DNA from: G020353115 sp964389685
GTDB lineage: Bacteria > Bacteroidota > Bacteroidia > Bacteroidales > VadinHA17
Direction: 5' to 3'
Assembly: GCA_964389685.1 (NCBI GenBank)
Contig: CAYMFM010000092.1
Location: forward strand, 1 to 14,237
Length of the DNA stretch: 14,237 nucleotides
The notes beneath the pieces were generated by a model. The model was given only the letters and a program-made list of their open reading frames with translations, had not been told where the DNA came from and made no database searches. Position numbers and translations under genes: made by a program. Within the stretch, counting starts at the first letter, position 1, and the number at the start of each line of letters is the position of its first letter. Positions 1 through 5,978 of this stretch are shown here, piece after piece.

Positions 1-9
1 TCAACACCC

Positions 10-1257
10 ATGCAAGCAGAGATCATAACCATTGGTGATGAATTGCTGATCGGGCAGGTGATCGATACCAACTCAGCCTGGATGGCGGGTAAGCTGAACG
101 AGGCGGGAATTGATGTTATCCGGATCACCTCGGTTGGTGACCGGAGGGAAGAGATATTATCGGCTCTTGACGAAGCAATAAAACGAGCAAAGATCATTCT
201 CATTACAGGCGGTATCGGACCTACACCGGACGATATTACCAAGGAGACCCTGGCGGCATATTTTGACTGCCGGATGGTTGTTAATGAAAAGATCCTGAAA
301 GAGATTGAGAAATTTCTCAAATCCCGGTCCATTCCAATGAATGAGCAAAACCGGAAACAGGCTGAAGTACCCGAAAAAGCCGAGCTCTTATCAAACCAGT
401 ATGGTACAGCAGCCGGGATGTGGTTCGAGGAGCAGGATGCCATCTTTGTTTCCATGCCCGGAGTGCCTCATGAAATGAAGGCATTGATGGAGCATGAAAT
501 CATTCCCCGGCTCAGAAAACGGTTCCTTTCTCCCCCCATCCTGCACCGGACAATCCTCACCTATGGAACATTTGAGTCAAAGCTGACGGAGATCCTGAGT
601 GATTATGAAAAAAACCTTGACCCATCCATTAAACTGGCTTATCTGCCGTCCAATGGGATCATACGGTTGCGGTTCACCATACACGGTTCCGATGAAAAAG
701 AGATGGAAAAGATCCTTGATCGTGAAATAAACAGGCTCTACCAGATCATCCCGCAATACATATTCGGAACTGAAGAGGATACACTGGAAAAAAGTGTGGG
801 CATGCTGCTGATAAAGAAAAGAGCAACCCTGTCTGTTGCCGAAAGCTGTACCGGTGGCAATCTCTCCCGCCGGATAACCAGCGTCCCGGGCAGTTCTGCT
901 TATTTCACCGGATCGGTGGTAGCCTATTCGAATGACATAAAACTGAATGTCCTGAATATAAGCCTGAAAAGCCTTACAGACCATGGATCTGTCAGCCGCG
1001 AGGTGGCCGAAGAGATGGCTACCGGGGTTCGTGATCGTTTCAAAACCGATTATTCCATATCCACTACTGGCATTGCCGGTCCCGATGGCGGGACAGCGGG
1101 AAAACCGGTCGGGTTGATCTGGATCGCAGTTGCATCAAAGGAAAAGATACTATCCAAAAAGTTTCTCTTTGGCGGAAACCGGGAACGAAACATCGAACGG
1201 GCATCATTGGCAGGGTTGAATATGCTACGGAAAGTTTTGCTAAAAGCAAACGGTTAA
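10..1257 (+). CDS. cinA: CinA-like protein: N-terminal molybdopterin-binding-like domain plus C-terminal NMN amidase (PncC) domain
   Basis: Two-domain protein of 415 residues, the usual length for full CinA. The N-terminal half (about 1-170) is MoaB/MogA-like, with IGDELLIGQ near residue 8 and TGGIGPTPDD at 66-75. The C-terminal domain (about 258-412) is the PncC type, with ESCTGG at 278-283 and TGIAGPDGGTAGKPVG at 353-368. In characterised relatives this domain deamidates nicotinamide mononucleotide in NAD salvage, and the N-terminal domain acts as an ADP-ribose pyrophosphatase. The competence link behind the name comes from Gram-positive bacteria and should not be assumed here. The start is the first ATG, nine bases into the window, so the upstream context is missing. 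A heptamer repeat begins within the stop codon. The ribosomal operon downstream has its own promoter. Confidence 0.95.
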   Translation: MQAEIITIGDELLIGQVIDTNSAWMAGKLNEAGIDVIRITSVGDRREEILSALDEAIKRAKIILITGGIGPTPDDITKETLAAYFDCRMVVNEKILKEIEKFLKSRSIPMNEQNRKQAEVPEKAELLSNQYGTAAGMWFEEQDAIFVSMPGVPHEMKALMEHEIIPRLRKRFLSPPILHRTILTYGTFESKLTEILSDYEKNLDPSIKLAYLPSNGIIRLRFTIHGSDEKEMEKILDREINRLYQIIPQYIFGTEEDTLEKSVGMLLIKKRATLSVAESCTGGNLSRRITSVPGSSAYFTGSVVAYSNDIKLNVLNISLKSLTDHGSVSREVAEEMATGVRDRFKTDYSISTTGIAGPDGGTAGKPVGLIWIAVASKEKILSKKFLFGGNRERNIERASLAGLNMLRKVLLKANG

Positions 1258-1280
1258 TAGTTAAATGTTAATGGTTAAAG
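1253..1280. repeat. Degenerate heptamer tandem repeat, four units (consensus GTTAAWN)
   Basis: Four consecutive 7-bp units, each starting GTTAA, run from 1253 to 1280 without a gap. The first unit supplies the TAA stop codon of cinA. A different heptamer repeat follows rimO in the same position relative to its stop codon (4373-4440). No function is evident. Confidence 0.75.
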
Positions 1281-1308
1281 GTCTAAAACCAAAATATTCT
1301 GCAATAAA

Positions 1309-1340
1309 TTTGATTAATTCAATAAAATTCAATTATTTTG
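1309..1340 (+). promoter_or_regulatory. Bacteroidetes-type promoter for the rpmB operon
   Basis: TTTG at 1309-1312 is followed after exactly 20 bases by TTATTTTG at 1333-1340, a 7 of 8 match to the Bacteroidetes -7 element TAnnTTTG. Transcription would begin near 1346-1348, giving a leader of about 37 bases before the rpmB ATG. The leader has no Shine-Dalgarno sequence. Confidence 0.7.
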
Positions 1341-1383
1341 CGCACGATTTTGAACACGTACACGATACAGATCATAAACAGAC

Positions 1384-1626
1384 ATGTCAAGAGTTTGTCA
1401 GGTTACAGGAAAGAGGGTTATGGTTGGAAACAATGTTTCCCACTCGAAAAGGAGAACCAAAAGAAAGTTCTACCCGAATCTTTTTACCAGGAAGTTTTAT
1501 CTTCAGGAGGAAGATCGCTGGATAACCCTCAAAGTTTCAGCAGCCGGATTGCGTCTTATCAATAAGAAAGGACTCCAGACCGCGCTGAAAGAGGCAAAAG
1601 AGAAAGGGTATATTTCAAGCTATTAA
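1384..1626 (+). CDS. rpmB: Large-subunit ribosomal protein bL28
   Basis: A protein of 80 residues, typical for bL28, which binds 23S rRNA in the large ribosomal subunit. The N-terminus MSRVCQVTGKRVMVGNNVSH and the later WITLKVSAAGLRLINKKG stretch match the family closely. It is the form without a zinc-binding CxxC set, since it has one cysteine, at residue 5. The start is fixed by the conserved MSRVCQ beginning. Two ATG codons further upstream open other frames and give no family-like protein. It is the first gene of a three-gene operon, 11 bp before rpmG, behind the promoter at 1309-1340. Confidence 0.97.
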   Translation: MSRVCQVTGKRVMVGNNVSHSKRRTKRKFYPNLFTRKFYLQEEDRWITLKVSAAGLRLINKKGLQTALKEAKEKGYISSY

Positions 1627-1637
1627 AACGATATCTC

Positions 1638-1820
1638 ATGGCAAAAAAAGGGAACAGGGTGCAGGTCATACTGGAATGCACAGAACATAAGGAGAGTGGG
1701 CTCCCCGGCACGTCAAGGTACATTACCACAAAGAACCGTAAAAATACTCCGGACAGGCTGGAACGAAAAAAATATAACCCGGTTTTGAAAAAGGTAACCC
1801 TTCACAGGGAGATAAAATAA
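1638..1820 (+). CDS. rpmG: Large-subunit ribosomal protein bL33
   Basis: A basic protein of 60 residues with the bL33 pattern: MAKKGNRVQVILECTEH at the start, then SRYITTKNRKNTPDRLERKKYNP and a VTLHREIK end. bL33 sits near the ribosomal E site. Only one cysteine is present, so this is the zinc-free form, consistent with the zinc-free bL28 beside it. There are 11 bp between the rpmB stop and this ATG, and 6 bp between its stop and the next gene. The three genes are therefore almost certainly on one transcript. The leader lacks a Shine-Dalgarno sequence. Confidence 0.97.
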   Translation: MAKKGNRVQVILECTEHKESGLPGTSRYITTKNRKNTPDRLERKKYNPVLKKVTLHREIK

Positions 1821-1826
1821 GAGATC

Positions 1827-1988
1827 ATGGCAAAGAAGGTTGTTGCAACATTGAAAACAGGCACCGGAAAGGATTTCACCAAATGCATTAAGCTGATAAA
1901 ATCCGGAAAGAGCGGTGCCTACCTGTTTAAGGAGGAGATCGTACATAATTCCCACATCAAAGACTTTTTTGAGAAAAAGTACCAGTAA
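1827..1988 (+). CDS. DUF4295 small basic protein, probable Bacteroidetes ribosomal protein bL38
   Basis: An ORF of 53 codons, running from MAKKVVATLKTGTGKDFTK through KSGKSGAYLFKEEIV to FFEKKYQ. It is rich in lysine (13 of 53 residues) and has one cysteine, at residue 20. I recognise it as the DUF4295 family, a short protein found after rpmG in Bacteroidetes. A cryo-EM structure of the Flavobacterium johnsoniae ribosome reported a new ribosomal protein, bL38. I believe, without being able to check, that bL38 is this family. The position 6 bp after rpmG and just before a terminator fits a ribosomal protein. Size, charge and spacing are seen in the sequence; the ribosomal role is recalled and inferred. 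Confidence 0.85.
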   Translation: MAKKVVATLKTGTGKDFTKCIKLIKSGKSGAYLFKEEIVHNSHIKDFFEKKYQ

Positions 1989-2009
1989 AAACCCGTACTT
2001 AAACGACTT

Positions 2010-2049
2010 GAAAGCTTTCTTCCATTCCAAAAGAAGAAAGCTTTTTTTT
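2010..2049 (+). terminator. Rho-independent terminator of the rpmB-rpmG-DUF4295 operon
   Basis: A perfect 12-bp stem, AAAGCTTTCTTC at 2011-2022 pairing with GAAGAAAGCTTT at 2033-2044, encloses a 10-base loop. Five more T residues follow, at 2045-2049. It starts 22 bp after the DUF4295 stop codon. The end of the T tract is also the first base of the next promoter's -7 element. Confidence 0.9.
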
Positions 2050-2056
2050 ATCTTTG
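2049..2056 (+). promoter_or_regulatory. -7 element of the ftsY promoter
   Basis: TATCTTTG at 2049-2056 is a perfect TAnnTTTG match, 25 bp before the ftsY ATG, which predicts a leader of about 20 bases. A good -33 TTTG is not present at the expected place (about 2024-2029 reads ATTCCA), so this promoter may be weak or regulated. It overlaps the tail of the preceding terminator. Confidence 0.6.
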
Positions 2057-2081
2057 AAACAGAAATTGAAATCACACATCA

Positions 2082-3032
2082 ATGGCTCGTTTTGGCATCT
2101 TTACAAGAGAAAAAAAGGAGAACCTGAATAAAGGACTCGAGAAAACCAAGGAGAGTGTCTTCAAAAAACTTTCACGGGCTGTGGTCGGAAAATCCAGGGT
2201 GGATGACGAGGTGCTGGACAACCTGGAAGAGGTGTTGATCAGTTCTGATGTCGGTGTCGATACCACCCTGAAGATCATTGAACGGATAGAAGAACGCGTT
2301 TCTCGGGATAAATTCCTTAATACCAGTGAATTAAATATAATTCTTAAAGAGGAGATCGCTGCCCTGCTGGAAGAGAATACCCCGGACGGCAGGTTCGATT
2401 TCGAATCCATCTCTGAACATAAACCCTACGTGATCATGGTGGTAGGCGTTAATGGAGTCGGGAAAACAACCACCATTGCTAAACTGGCATACCAGTTCAA
2501 AAAATTTGAAAAAACGGTGTTGCTTGGGGCGGCAGATACTTTTCGCGCAGCAGCAGTCGACCAGCTACAGATCTGGGCCGATAGGGCAGGAGTGGAGATG
2601 GTAAAACAAAAAATGGGGTCTGACCCGGCTTCCGTGGCATATGATACACTCTCCTCTGCCAAAGTAAGAGATGTTGATGTGGTTATCGTGGATACAGCCG
2701 GCAGACTGCATAACCGGATCAACCTGATGAATGAGCTCGCCAAAATTAAAATGGTGATGAAAAAAGTGATCCCGGATGCTCCACATGAAATCCTGCTTAT
2801 CCTTGACGGATCCACCGGACAAAATGCATTCGAACAGGCGAAACAGTTTACAAAAGTTACCGAAGTCACTGCCCTGGCTTTGACCAAACTGGATGGAACC
2901 GCCAAAGGTGGAGTAGTGATCGGGATCTCTGACCAGTTTAAAATTCCGGTTAAGTACATTGGTATCGGTGAGAAACTGGATGATATTCAGGTTTTTAACA
3001 AAGCCGAATTTGTTGATTCACTGTTTGGTTAA
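2082..3032 (+). CDS. ftsY: Signal recognition particle receptor FtsY
   Basis: An SRP-type GTPase of 316 residues that docks ribosome-nascent chain complexes carrying SRP at the inner membrane, so that membrane proteins are inserted as they are made. The N domain covers about 20-100 and the G domain 115-316. GTPase motifs are all visible: GVNGVGKTTT at 122-131, DTFRAAAVDQL at 152-162, DTAGR at 204-208, TKLDGTAKGG at 268-277 and GIGEKLDD at 294-301. The long acidic A domain of E. coli FtsY is absent. The basic N-terminus (FGIFTREKKENLNKGLEKTK) probably provides membrane contact. The start MARFGIF is typical of the family. It follows a terminator and precedes rimO by 32 bp, so ftsY and rimO are probably cotranscribed. 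Confidence 0.97.
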   Translation: MARFGIFTREKKENLNKGLEKTKESVFKKLSRAVVGKSRVDDEVLDNLEEVLISSDVGVDTTLKIIERIEERVSRDKFLNTSELNIILKEEIAALLEENTPDGRFDFESISEHKPYVIMVVGVNGVGKTTTIAKLAYQFKKFEKTVLLGAADTFRAAAVDQLQIWADRAGVEMVKQKMGSDPASVAYDTLSSAKVRDVDVVIVDTAGRLHNRINLMNELAKIKMVMKKVIPDAPHEILLILDGSTGQNAFEQAKQFTKVTEVTALALTKLDGTAKGGVVIGISDQFKIPVKYIGIGEKLDDIQVFNKAEFVDSLFG

Positions 3033-3064
3033 ATTACCCTCTACGCTATCCCTACATAAAGAAG

Positions 3065-4381
3065 ATGAAATCCAAACCCAGGAAAATCAAGGTGGTTACC
3101 CTCGGGTGCCCTAAGAACGTGGTTGATTCTGAAGTCCTTCTGAAACAGTTGGAAACCAACCGGGTAAAACTGATCCCGGAATATAGCAACGAACAGGCTG
3201 ATACAGTAATCATAAACACCTGTGGGTTTATCCTGGATGCCAAAGAGGAATCGATCGACACCATCCTTCATTATGCCCGGGAAAGAGAGAAAGGTACTAT
3301 TCGGGATTTATATGTCATTGGATGCTTATCTGAACTGTATAAAGATGAGCTCCGGTCCGGAATACCGGAAGTGGATCGTTTTTTCGGAGTGAACGATCTG
3401 GAAAAGATCATCATCAATCTTGGTCTTGACTACCGGAAAGAACTGGTGGGAGAGAGGCACCTTACCACTCCGGTGCACTATGCATACCTTAAAATTTCCG
3501 AAGGATGTGACAGGACCTGTGCCTTTTGTGCAATTCCCCTAATCCGTGGTAATCATATCTCCAGATCCATTGAAGATGTAGTAAGGGAAGCGGAGAGTCT
3601 GGCTGACAAAGGAGTCAGAGAGATCATACTTATTGCTCAGGACCTTTCCTGGTATGGGATCGACCTGTATAAAAAACAAAAGCTGAACGACCTTCTGGCT
3701 GCTCTTATTCCGCTAAACGGTATCGAGTGGATCAGGTTGCATTATGCCTATCCTGCCCGTTTCCCGCTCGATATCCTTCCATTGATAAGAGAAAATGAGA
3801 AGATCTGTTCTTACCTCGATATACCGGTTCAGCATATCAACGACACGGTATTGCAGCGCATGCGACGGGGCACAACAAAAAGCGAGATACTGAACCTTCT
3901 CTCTGTCATCCGGAAAGAGGTGCCGGGAATTGCCCTGCGAACCACGCTGCTTACAGGACATCCCGGAGAAACTGACCGCGCGTTTGATGAACTGGAGAAA
4001 TTTGTTGCCGATGCACGGTTCGACCGTCTCGGTGTATTTACCTATTCACACGAAGAAGGAACCTATGGCTATCAACACTACCGCGATGAAGTGCCTGAAG
4101 AGATAAAATTGTCCCGGAAAAACCGGTTGATGGAAATCCAGCAACATATTTCCAGAGAATTGAACAGCTCTAAAACAGGAGAATTAATTAAGGTAATGAT
4201 CGACAGGCGGGAAGGAAATTATTACATTGGCAGGACCGAGCATGATTCTCCGGAGATAGACAATGAGGTATTGATTGAAGAAGATGACAGGGAATTGCAA
4301 ACAGGTGCATTTTACCGGGTTAAAATTACGGAAGCCGGTGAGTTTGATCTGTATGGGGAAGTTGAGGAGAGTGGTGAGTAG
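3065..4381 (+). CDS. rimO: Ribosomal protein uS12 methylthiotransferase RimO (radical SAM)
   Basis: A radical SAM enzyme of 438 residues that adds a methylthio group to the conserved aspartate of ribosomal protein uS12. The N-terminal UPF0004 domain has LGCPKNVVDSE at 13-23, with cysteines at 15, 53 and 87 for the auxiliary iron-sulfur cluster. The radical SAM cluster motif CDRTCAFC uses Cys148, Cys152 and Cys155. A C-terminal TRAM domain (about 372-434) binds substrate. LGCPKN with VDSE separates RimO from the tRNA enzyme MiaB, which has a GCQMN-type motif. The gene lies 32 bp after ftsY in what looks like a short operon. Its last codons run into a GTGAG-rich repeat, so the final residues (S-G-E) are probably variable between relatives. 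Confidence 0.96.
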   Translation: MKSKPRKIKVVTLGCPKNVVDSEVLLKQLETNRVKLIPEYSNEQADTVIINTCGFILDAKEESIDTILHYAREREKGTIRDLYVIGCLSELYKDELRSGIPEVDRFFGVNDLEKIIINLGLDYRKELVGERHLTTPVHYAYLKISEGCDRTCAFCAIPLIRGNHISRSIEDVVREAESLADKGVREIILIAQDLSWYGIDLYKKQKLNDLLAALIPLNGIEWIRLHYAYPARFPLDILPLIRENEKICSYLDIPVQHINDTVLQRMRRGTTKSEILNLLSVIRKEVPGIALRTTLLTGHPGETDRAFDELEKFVADARFDRLGVFTYSHEEGTYGYQHYRDEVPEEIKLSRKNRLMEIQQHISRELNSSKTGELIKVMIDRREGNYYIGRTEHDSPEIDNEVLIEEDDRELQTGAFYRVKITEAGEFDLYGEVEESGE

Positions 4382-4402
4382 GTGAGAGGTGAGTTGTGAG
4401 TT
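4373..4402. repeat. GGTGAGN tandem repeat starting in the rimO stop region
   Basis: Four adjacent units of 7 or 8 bp built on (G)GTGAG occupy 4373-4380, 4381-4387, 4388-4395 and 4396-4402. The first unit contains the last two sense codons and most of the TAG stop of rimO. Confidence 0.7.
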
Positions 4403-4412
4403 GAAATAGGTA

Positions 4413-4440
4413 CTCGGTCCTCGGTGCTCGGTCCTCGGTG
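4413..4440. repeat. Perfect 14-bp tandem duplication, itself a four-unit CTCGGTS heptamer repeat
   Basis: The 14-mer at 4413-4426 is repeated exactly at 4427-4440. Each 14-mer is CTCGGTC followed by CTCGGTG, so the tract is four heptamers alternating in the last base. It is non-coding, and the repeat unit is the same length as in the cinA repeat. Confidence 0.85.
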
Positions 4441-4508
4441 AAATAAGTTGATAAGTTTTCTTTTGAGCCCCAAGAAAATTAAGGTTAACACTACTGTACT
4501 CATTAACC

Positions 4509-4528
4509 CAATAACTATCAATAACGAC
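4509..4528. repeat. Imperfect decamer duplication (CAATAACNAY)
   Basis: CAATAACTAT at 4509-4518 is followed directly by CAATAACGAC at 4519-4528, 8 of 10 identical. It is part of the repeat-rich gap between rimO and the peroxiredoxin gene. Confidence 0.45.
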
Positions 4529-4529
4529 C

Positions 4530-4546
4530 CCGAAGCCGGTCTTCGG
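4530..4546. repeat. Small GC-rich hairpin
   Basis: CCGAAG at 4530-4535 and CTTCGG at 4541-4546 form a perfect 6-bp stem with a 5-base loop. No T tract follows, so it is not a standard terminator for rimO, although no better rimO terminator lies nearer the gene. Confidence 0.45.
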
Positions 4547-4567
4547 ATGAGGGATCTAATAACCATC

Positions 4568-4644
4568 GTAAACCATCGTTTGATCCTGTGAAATAGTGAC
4601 TATGTCACTCCTGCTATACAGGATTTCACAGGGTAAACCATTGT
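4568..4644. repeat. GTAAACCATYGT direct repeats flanking the three-way-junction element
   Basis: GTAAACCATCGT at 4568-4579 and GTAAACCATTGT at 4633-4644 differ at one base and bracket the structured element, overlapping its outermost stem. A partial third copy, AACCATCGT at 4561-4569, lies directly upstream, making a 10-bp tandem duplication at 4561-4580. Confidence 0.6.
4578..4638. repeat. 61-nt element with a predicted three-way-junction fold
   Basis: The outer stem pairs CCTGTGAAAT (4585-4594) with ATTTCACAGG (4623-4632). It extends outward through T4584 with G4633 (wobble), A4583 with T4634, a bulged G4582, and GTTT (4578-4581) with AAAC (4635-4638). Inside sit two hairpins with no spare bases between them: AGTGAC (4595-4600) with GTCACT (4604-4609) around a 3-base loop, and CCTG (4610-4613) with CAGG (4619-4622) around a 5-base loop. 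The pairing is read directly from the sequence. Whether it is RNA, a single-stranded DNA fold or a REP-like mobile repeat is unknown. Confidence 0.6.
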
Positions 4645-4657
4645 GCGACAATTGTAT

Positions 4658-4698
4658 AAAAAAACCGCCTTCCCAAATCATGGGTGAGGCGGCTTTTT
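4658..4698 (-). terminator. Bidirectional terminator after the peroxiredoxin gene
   Basis: CCGCCT at 4665-4670 pairs with AGGCGG at 4687-4692, and an inner CCC/GGG pair extends the stem. Read on the minus strand, the stem is followed by seven T residues (complement of A4658-4664). On the plus strand it is followed by CTTTTT (4693-4698). It lies 18 bp past the peroxiredoxin stop and could also stop transcription coming from rimO. Confidence 0.85.
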
Positions 4699-4715
4699 CC
4701 CCAGGTCATCTATGG

Positions 4716-5435
4716 TTATTTCTTCAACACGGCTTTCAGAACTTTCTCTTTGTCCAGCTTTTTGGTGCAGAAGAACCAGTCGTAGCAGGTGACATCCTCT
4801 TCTTTGCTCTCCATACGTTCTTTGGCGGTACCACAGGAACCTGCCGTAGGAATGATCACATCGTCACCCGGTCTCCAATCGGCAGGTGTAGCAACAGAAA
4901 ATTTGTCCGCTGTCTGAAGAGCGAGCAACACCCTGTAGAGTTCATCAAAATTACGACCCATACTCAATGGATAATAGATGATGGTGCGGATTATTCCTTC
5001 AGGATCAATATAGAAAACAGCCCGTACTGCTTTTGTCGTAGCTTCACCGGGCTGGATCATTCCATACTTGTTGGCAACCTCCATGGTAATGTCTTCAATC
5101 AGGGGAAATTTCACTTCCACATCCTTCATTCCCTTGTACTCGATTTTCTCCTTAATGGTCCTCAACCAGGCAATGTGGCTGTACAATCCATCTACTGACA
5201 GACCGACCAGTTTGCAATTTGCCTCGGCAAACTGCTGTTCCATGCTGGCAAAGGTCATGAACTCAGAGGTACATACCGGTGTAAAATCAGCAGGATGGCT
5301 GAACAGGATAACCCAGCTTCCCTTATAATCAGCCGGAAAATTGATCTCACCCTGTGTGGTTACTGCTTTAAATTCCGGTGCAGAATCACCAATGCGTGGC
5401 ATAGACGTTACTTTCTGTTCTTGTTTTTCTTCCAT
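4716..5435 (-). CDS. Peroxiredoxin, Prx6/thioredoxin peroxidase type with C-terminal cysteine extension
   Basis: Thiol peroxidase of 239 residues that reduces hydrogen peroxide and organic peroxides in the cytoplasm. The core has HPADFTPVCTSEF, with the peroxidatic cysteine at residue 55. Thr52 and Arg150 are candidates for the rest of the active site. The C-terminal arm carries Cys201 and a CYDWFFC motif with Cys217 and Cys223. This matches the C-x5-C arm of archaeal-type Prx6 enzymes such as that of Aeropyrum pernix, where an arm cysteine resolves the oxidised site. The start at MEEKQEQ follows an A/T-rich leader; Met12, just before PRIGDSAPEF, is a possible alternative. It is the last gene of the katA-bfr-prx set, 17 bp after bfr, and is followed by a strong terminator. 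Confidence 0.93.
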   Translation of the reverse strand: MEEKQEQKVTSMPRIGDSAPEFKAVTTQGEINFPADYKGSWVILFSHPADFTPVCTSEFMTFASMEQQFAEANCKLVGLSVDGLYSHIAWLRTIKEKIEYKGMKDVEVKFPLIEDITMEVANKYGMIQPGEATTKAVRAVFYIDPEGIIRTIIYYPLSMGRNFDELYRVLLALQTADKFSVATPADWRPGDDVIIPTAGSCGTAKERMESKEEDVTCYDWFFCTKKLDKEKVLKAVLKK

Positions 5436-5452
5436 TTTTTAAAATTTATTTG

Positions 5453-5953
5453 TTATTCTCCTGTTGGATTATTTAAAGAAATATTTTTGCTTCTCTCGAT
5501 CGATTGAAGTGCCAGGTAGTTGTCTCCGAATTTTTCCAGGTTCTCCATTTCAACATCATACTGATCAAAATGACGTTCCTCATCTTCCACAAGCCTTTCA
5601 AAGATTTTCTTGGAAGCTGAATCGGCATTCTGGGCACATTCGTTTGCCCATTTGTTATAGTCATTGACACTTTCTGTTTCCATTGCACCACCCATCTGCA
5701 ACATCTCCTTTACGTTATGTATCTTTTTAACCTCGGCTGATTCTTTCAGGTCAACTTCACCGCCCAGGAACAGGATTCTTTCCGCAAGCAGCTCAATGTG
5801 CTGCATCTCTTCAATAGCTGTTCTCCTGAACAGACCGGCCAGCAGATCATACCCCTGGTCATCACAGTGAAAATGAAAATACATGTACTGGTGAACCGCT
5901 GCGAGTTCATCAGCCACAGCCCTGTTTAATAATTCAATGCTTTTTTCTTTCAT
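5453..5953 (-). CDS. bfr: Bacterioferritin-family iron storage protein
   Basis: A four-helix ferritin of 166 residues. Its diiron (ferroxidase) ligands align with E. coli bacterioferritin: Glu16, Glu49, His52, Glu92 or Glu94, Glu125 and His128. IEEMQH supplies Met50 at the place of the haem-ligand methionine, which supports bacterioferritin over plain ferritin or Dps. It oxidises Fe(II) and stores it as mineral, limiting Fenton chemistry. I chose the ATG at 5953 (MKEKSIELLNRAV), which matches the family start. An in-frame ATG 60 bp upstream would add a low-quality extension and overlap the catalase stop codon. It lies 25 bp after katA and 17 bp before the peroxiredoxin gene. Confidence 0.92.
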   Translation of the reverse strand: MKEKSIELLNRAVADELAAVHQYMYFHFHCDDQGYDLLAGLFRRTAIEEMQHIELLAERILFLGGEVDLKESAEVKKIHNVKEMLQMGGAMETESVNDYNKWANECAQNADSASKKIFERLVEDEERHFDQYDVEMENLEKFGDNYLALQSIERSKNISLNNPTGE

Positions 5954-5978
5954 TGTTTTTGATTTATTTGGTTTATGT

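Larger units (their letters stand above)
4382..4715. other. Gene-free, repeat-rich gap between convergent rimO and the peroxiredoxin gene
   Basis: This 334-bp stretch has no believable ORF. From left to right it holds GTGAG and CTCGGT heptamer repeats, decamer duplications, a small GC hairpin, the three-way-junction element with flanking direct repeats, and a bidirectional terminator. About half of its bases fall in some repeat or stem. Confidence 0.8.

Noticed and set aside
1384..1820. Loss of zinc-binding cysteines in bL28 and bL33 as a sign of decay
   Set aside because: Zinc-free forms of both proteins are normal (E. coli has them), and all other family features are intact.
4456..4478. 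TTTTCTT/AAGAAAA inverted repeat after rimO as a terminator
   Set aside because: The stem is almost all A-T pairs and no T tract follows it. The bidirectional terminator at 4658-4698 is a better candidate.
4561..4660. CRISPR array or integron attC site from the repeated AAACCAT motif and palindromes
   Set aside because: Repeats are too short and too few, there are no regular spacers, no cas or integrase gene is nearby, and the palindrome lacks the paired R and L box layout of attC.
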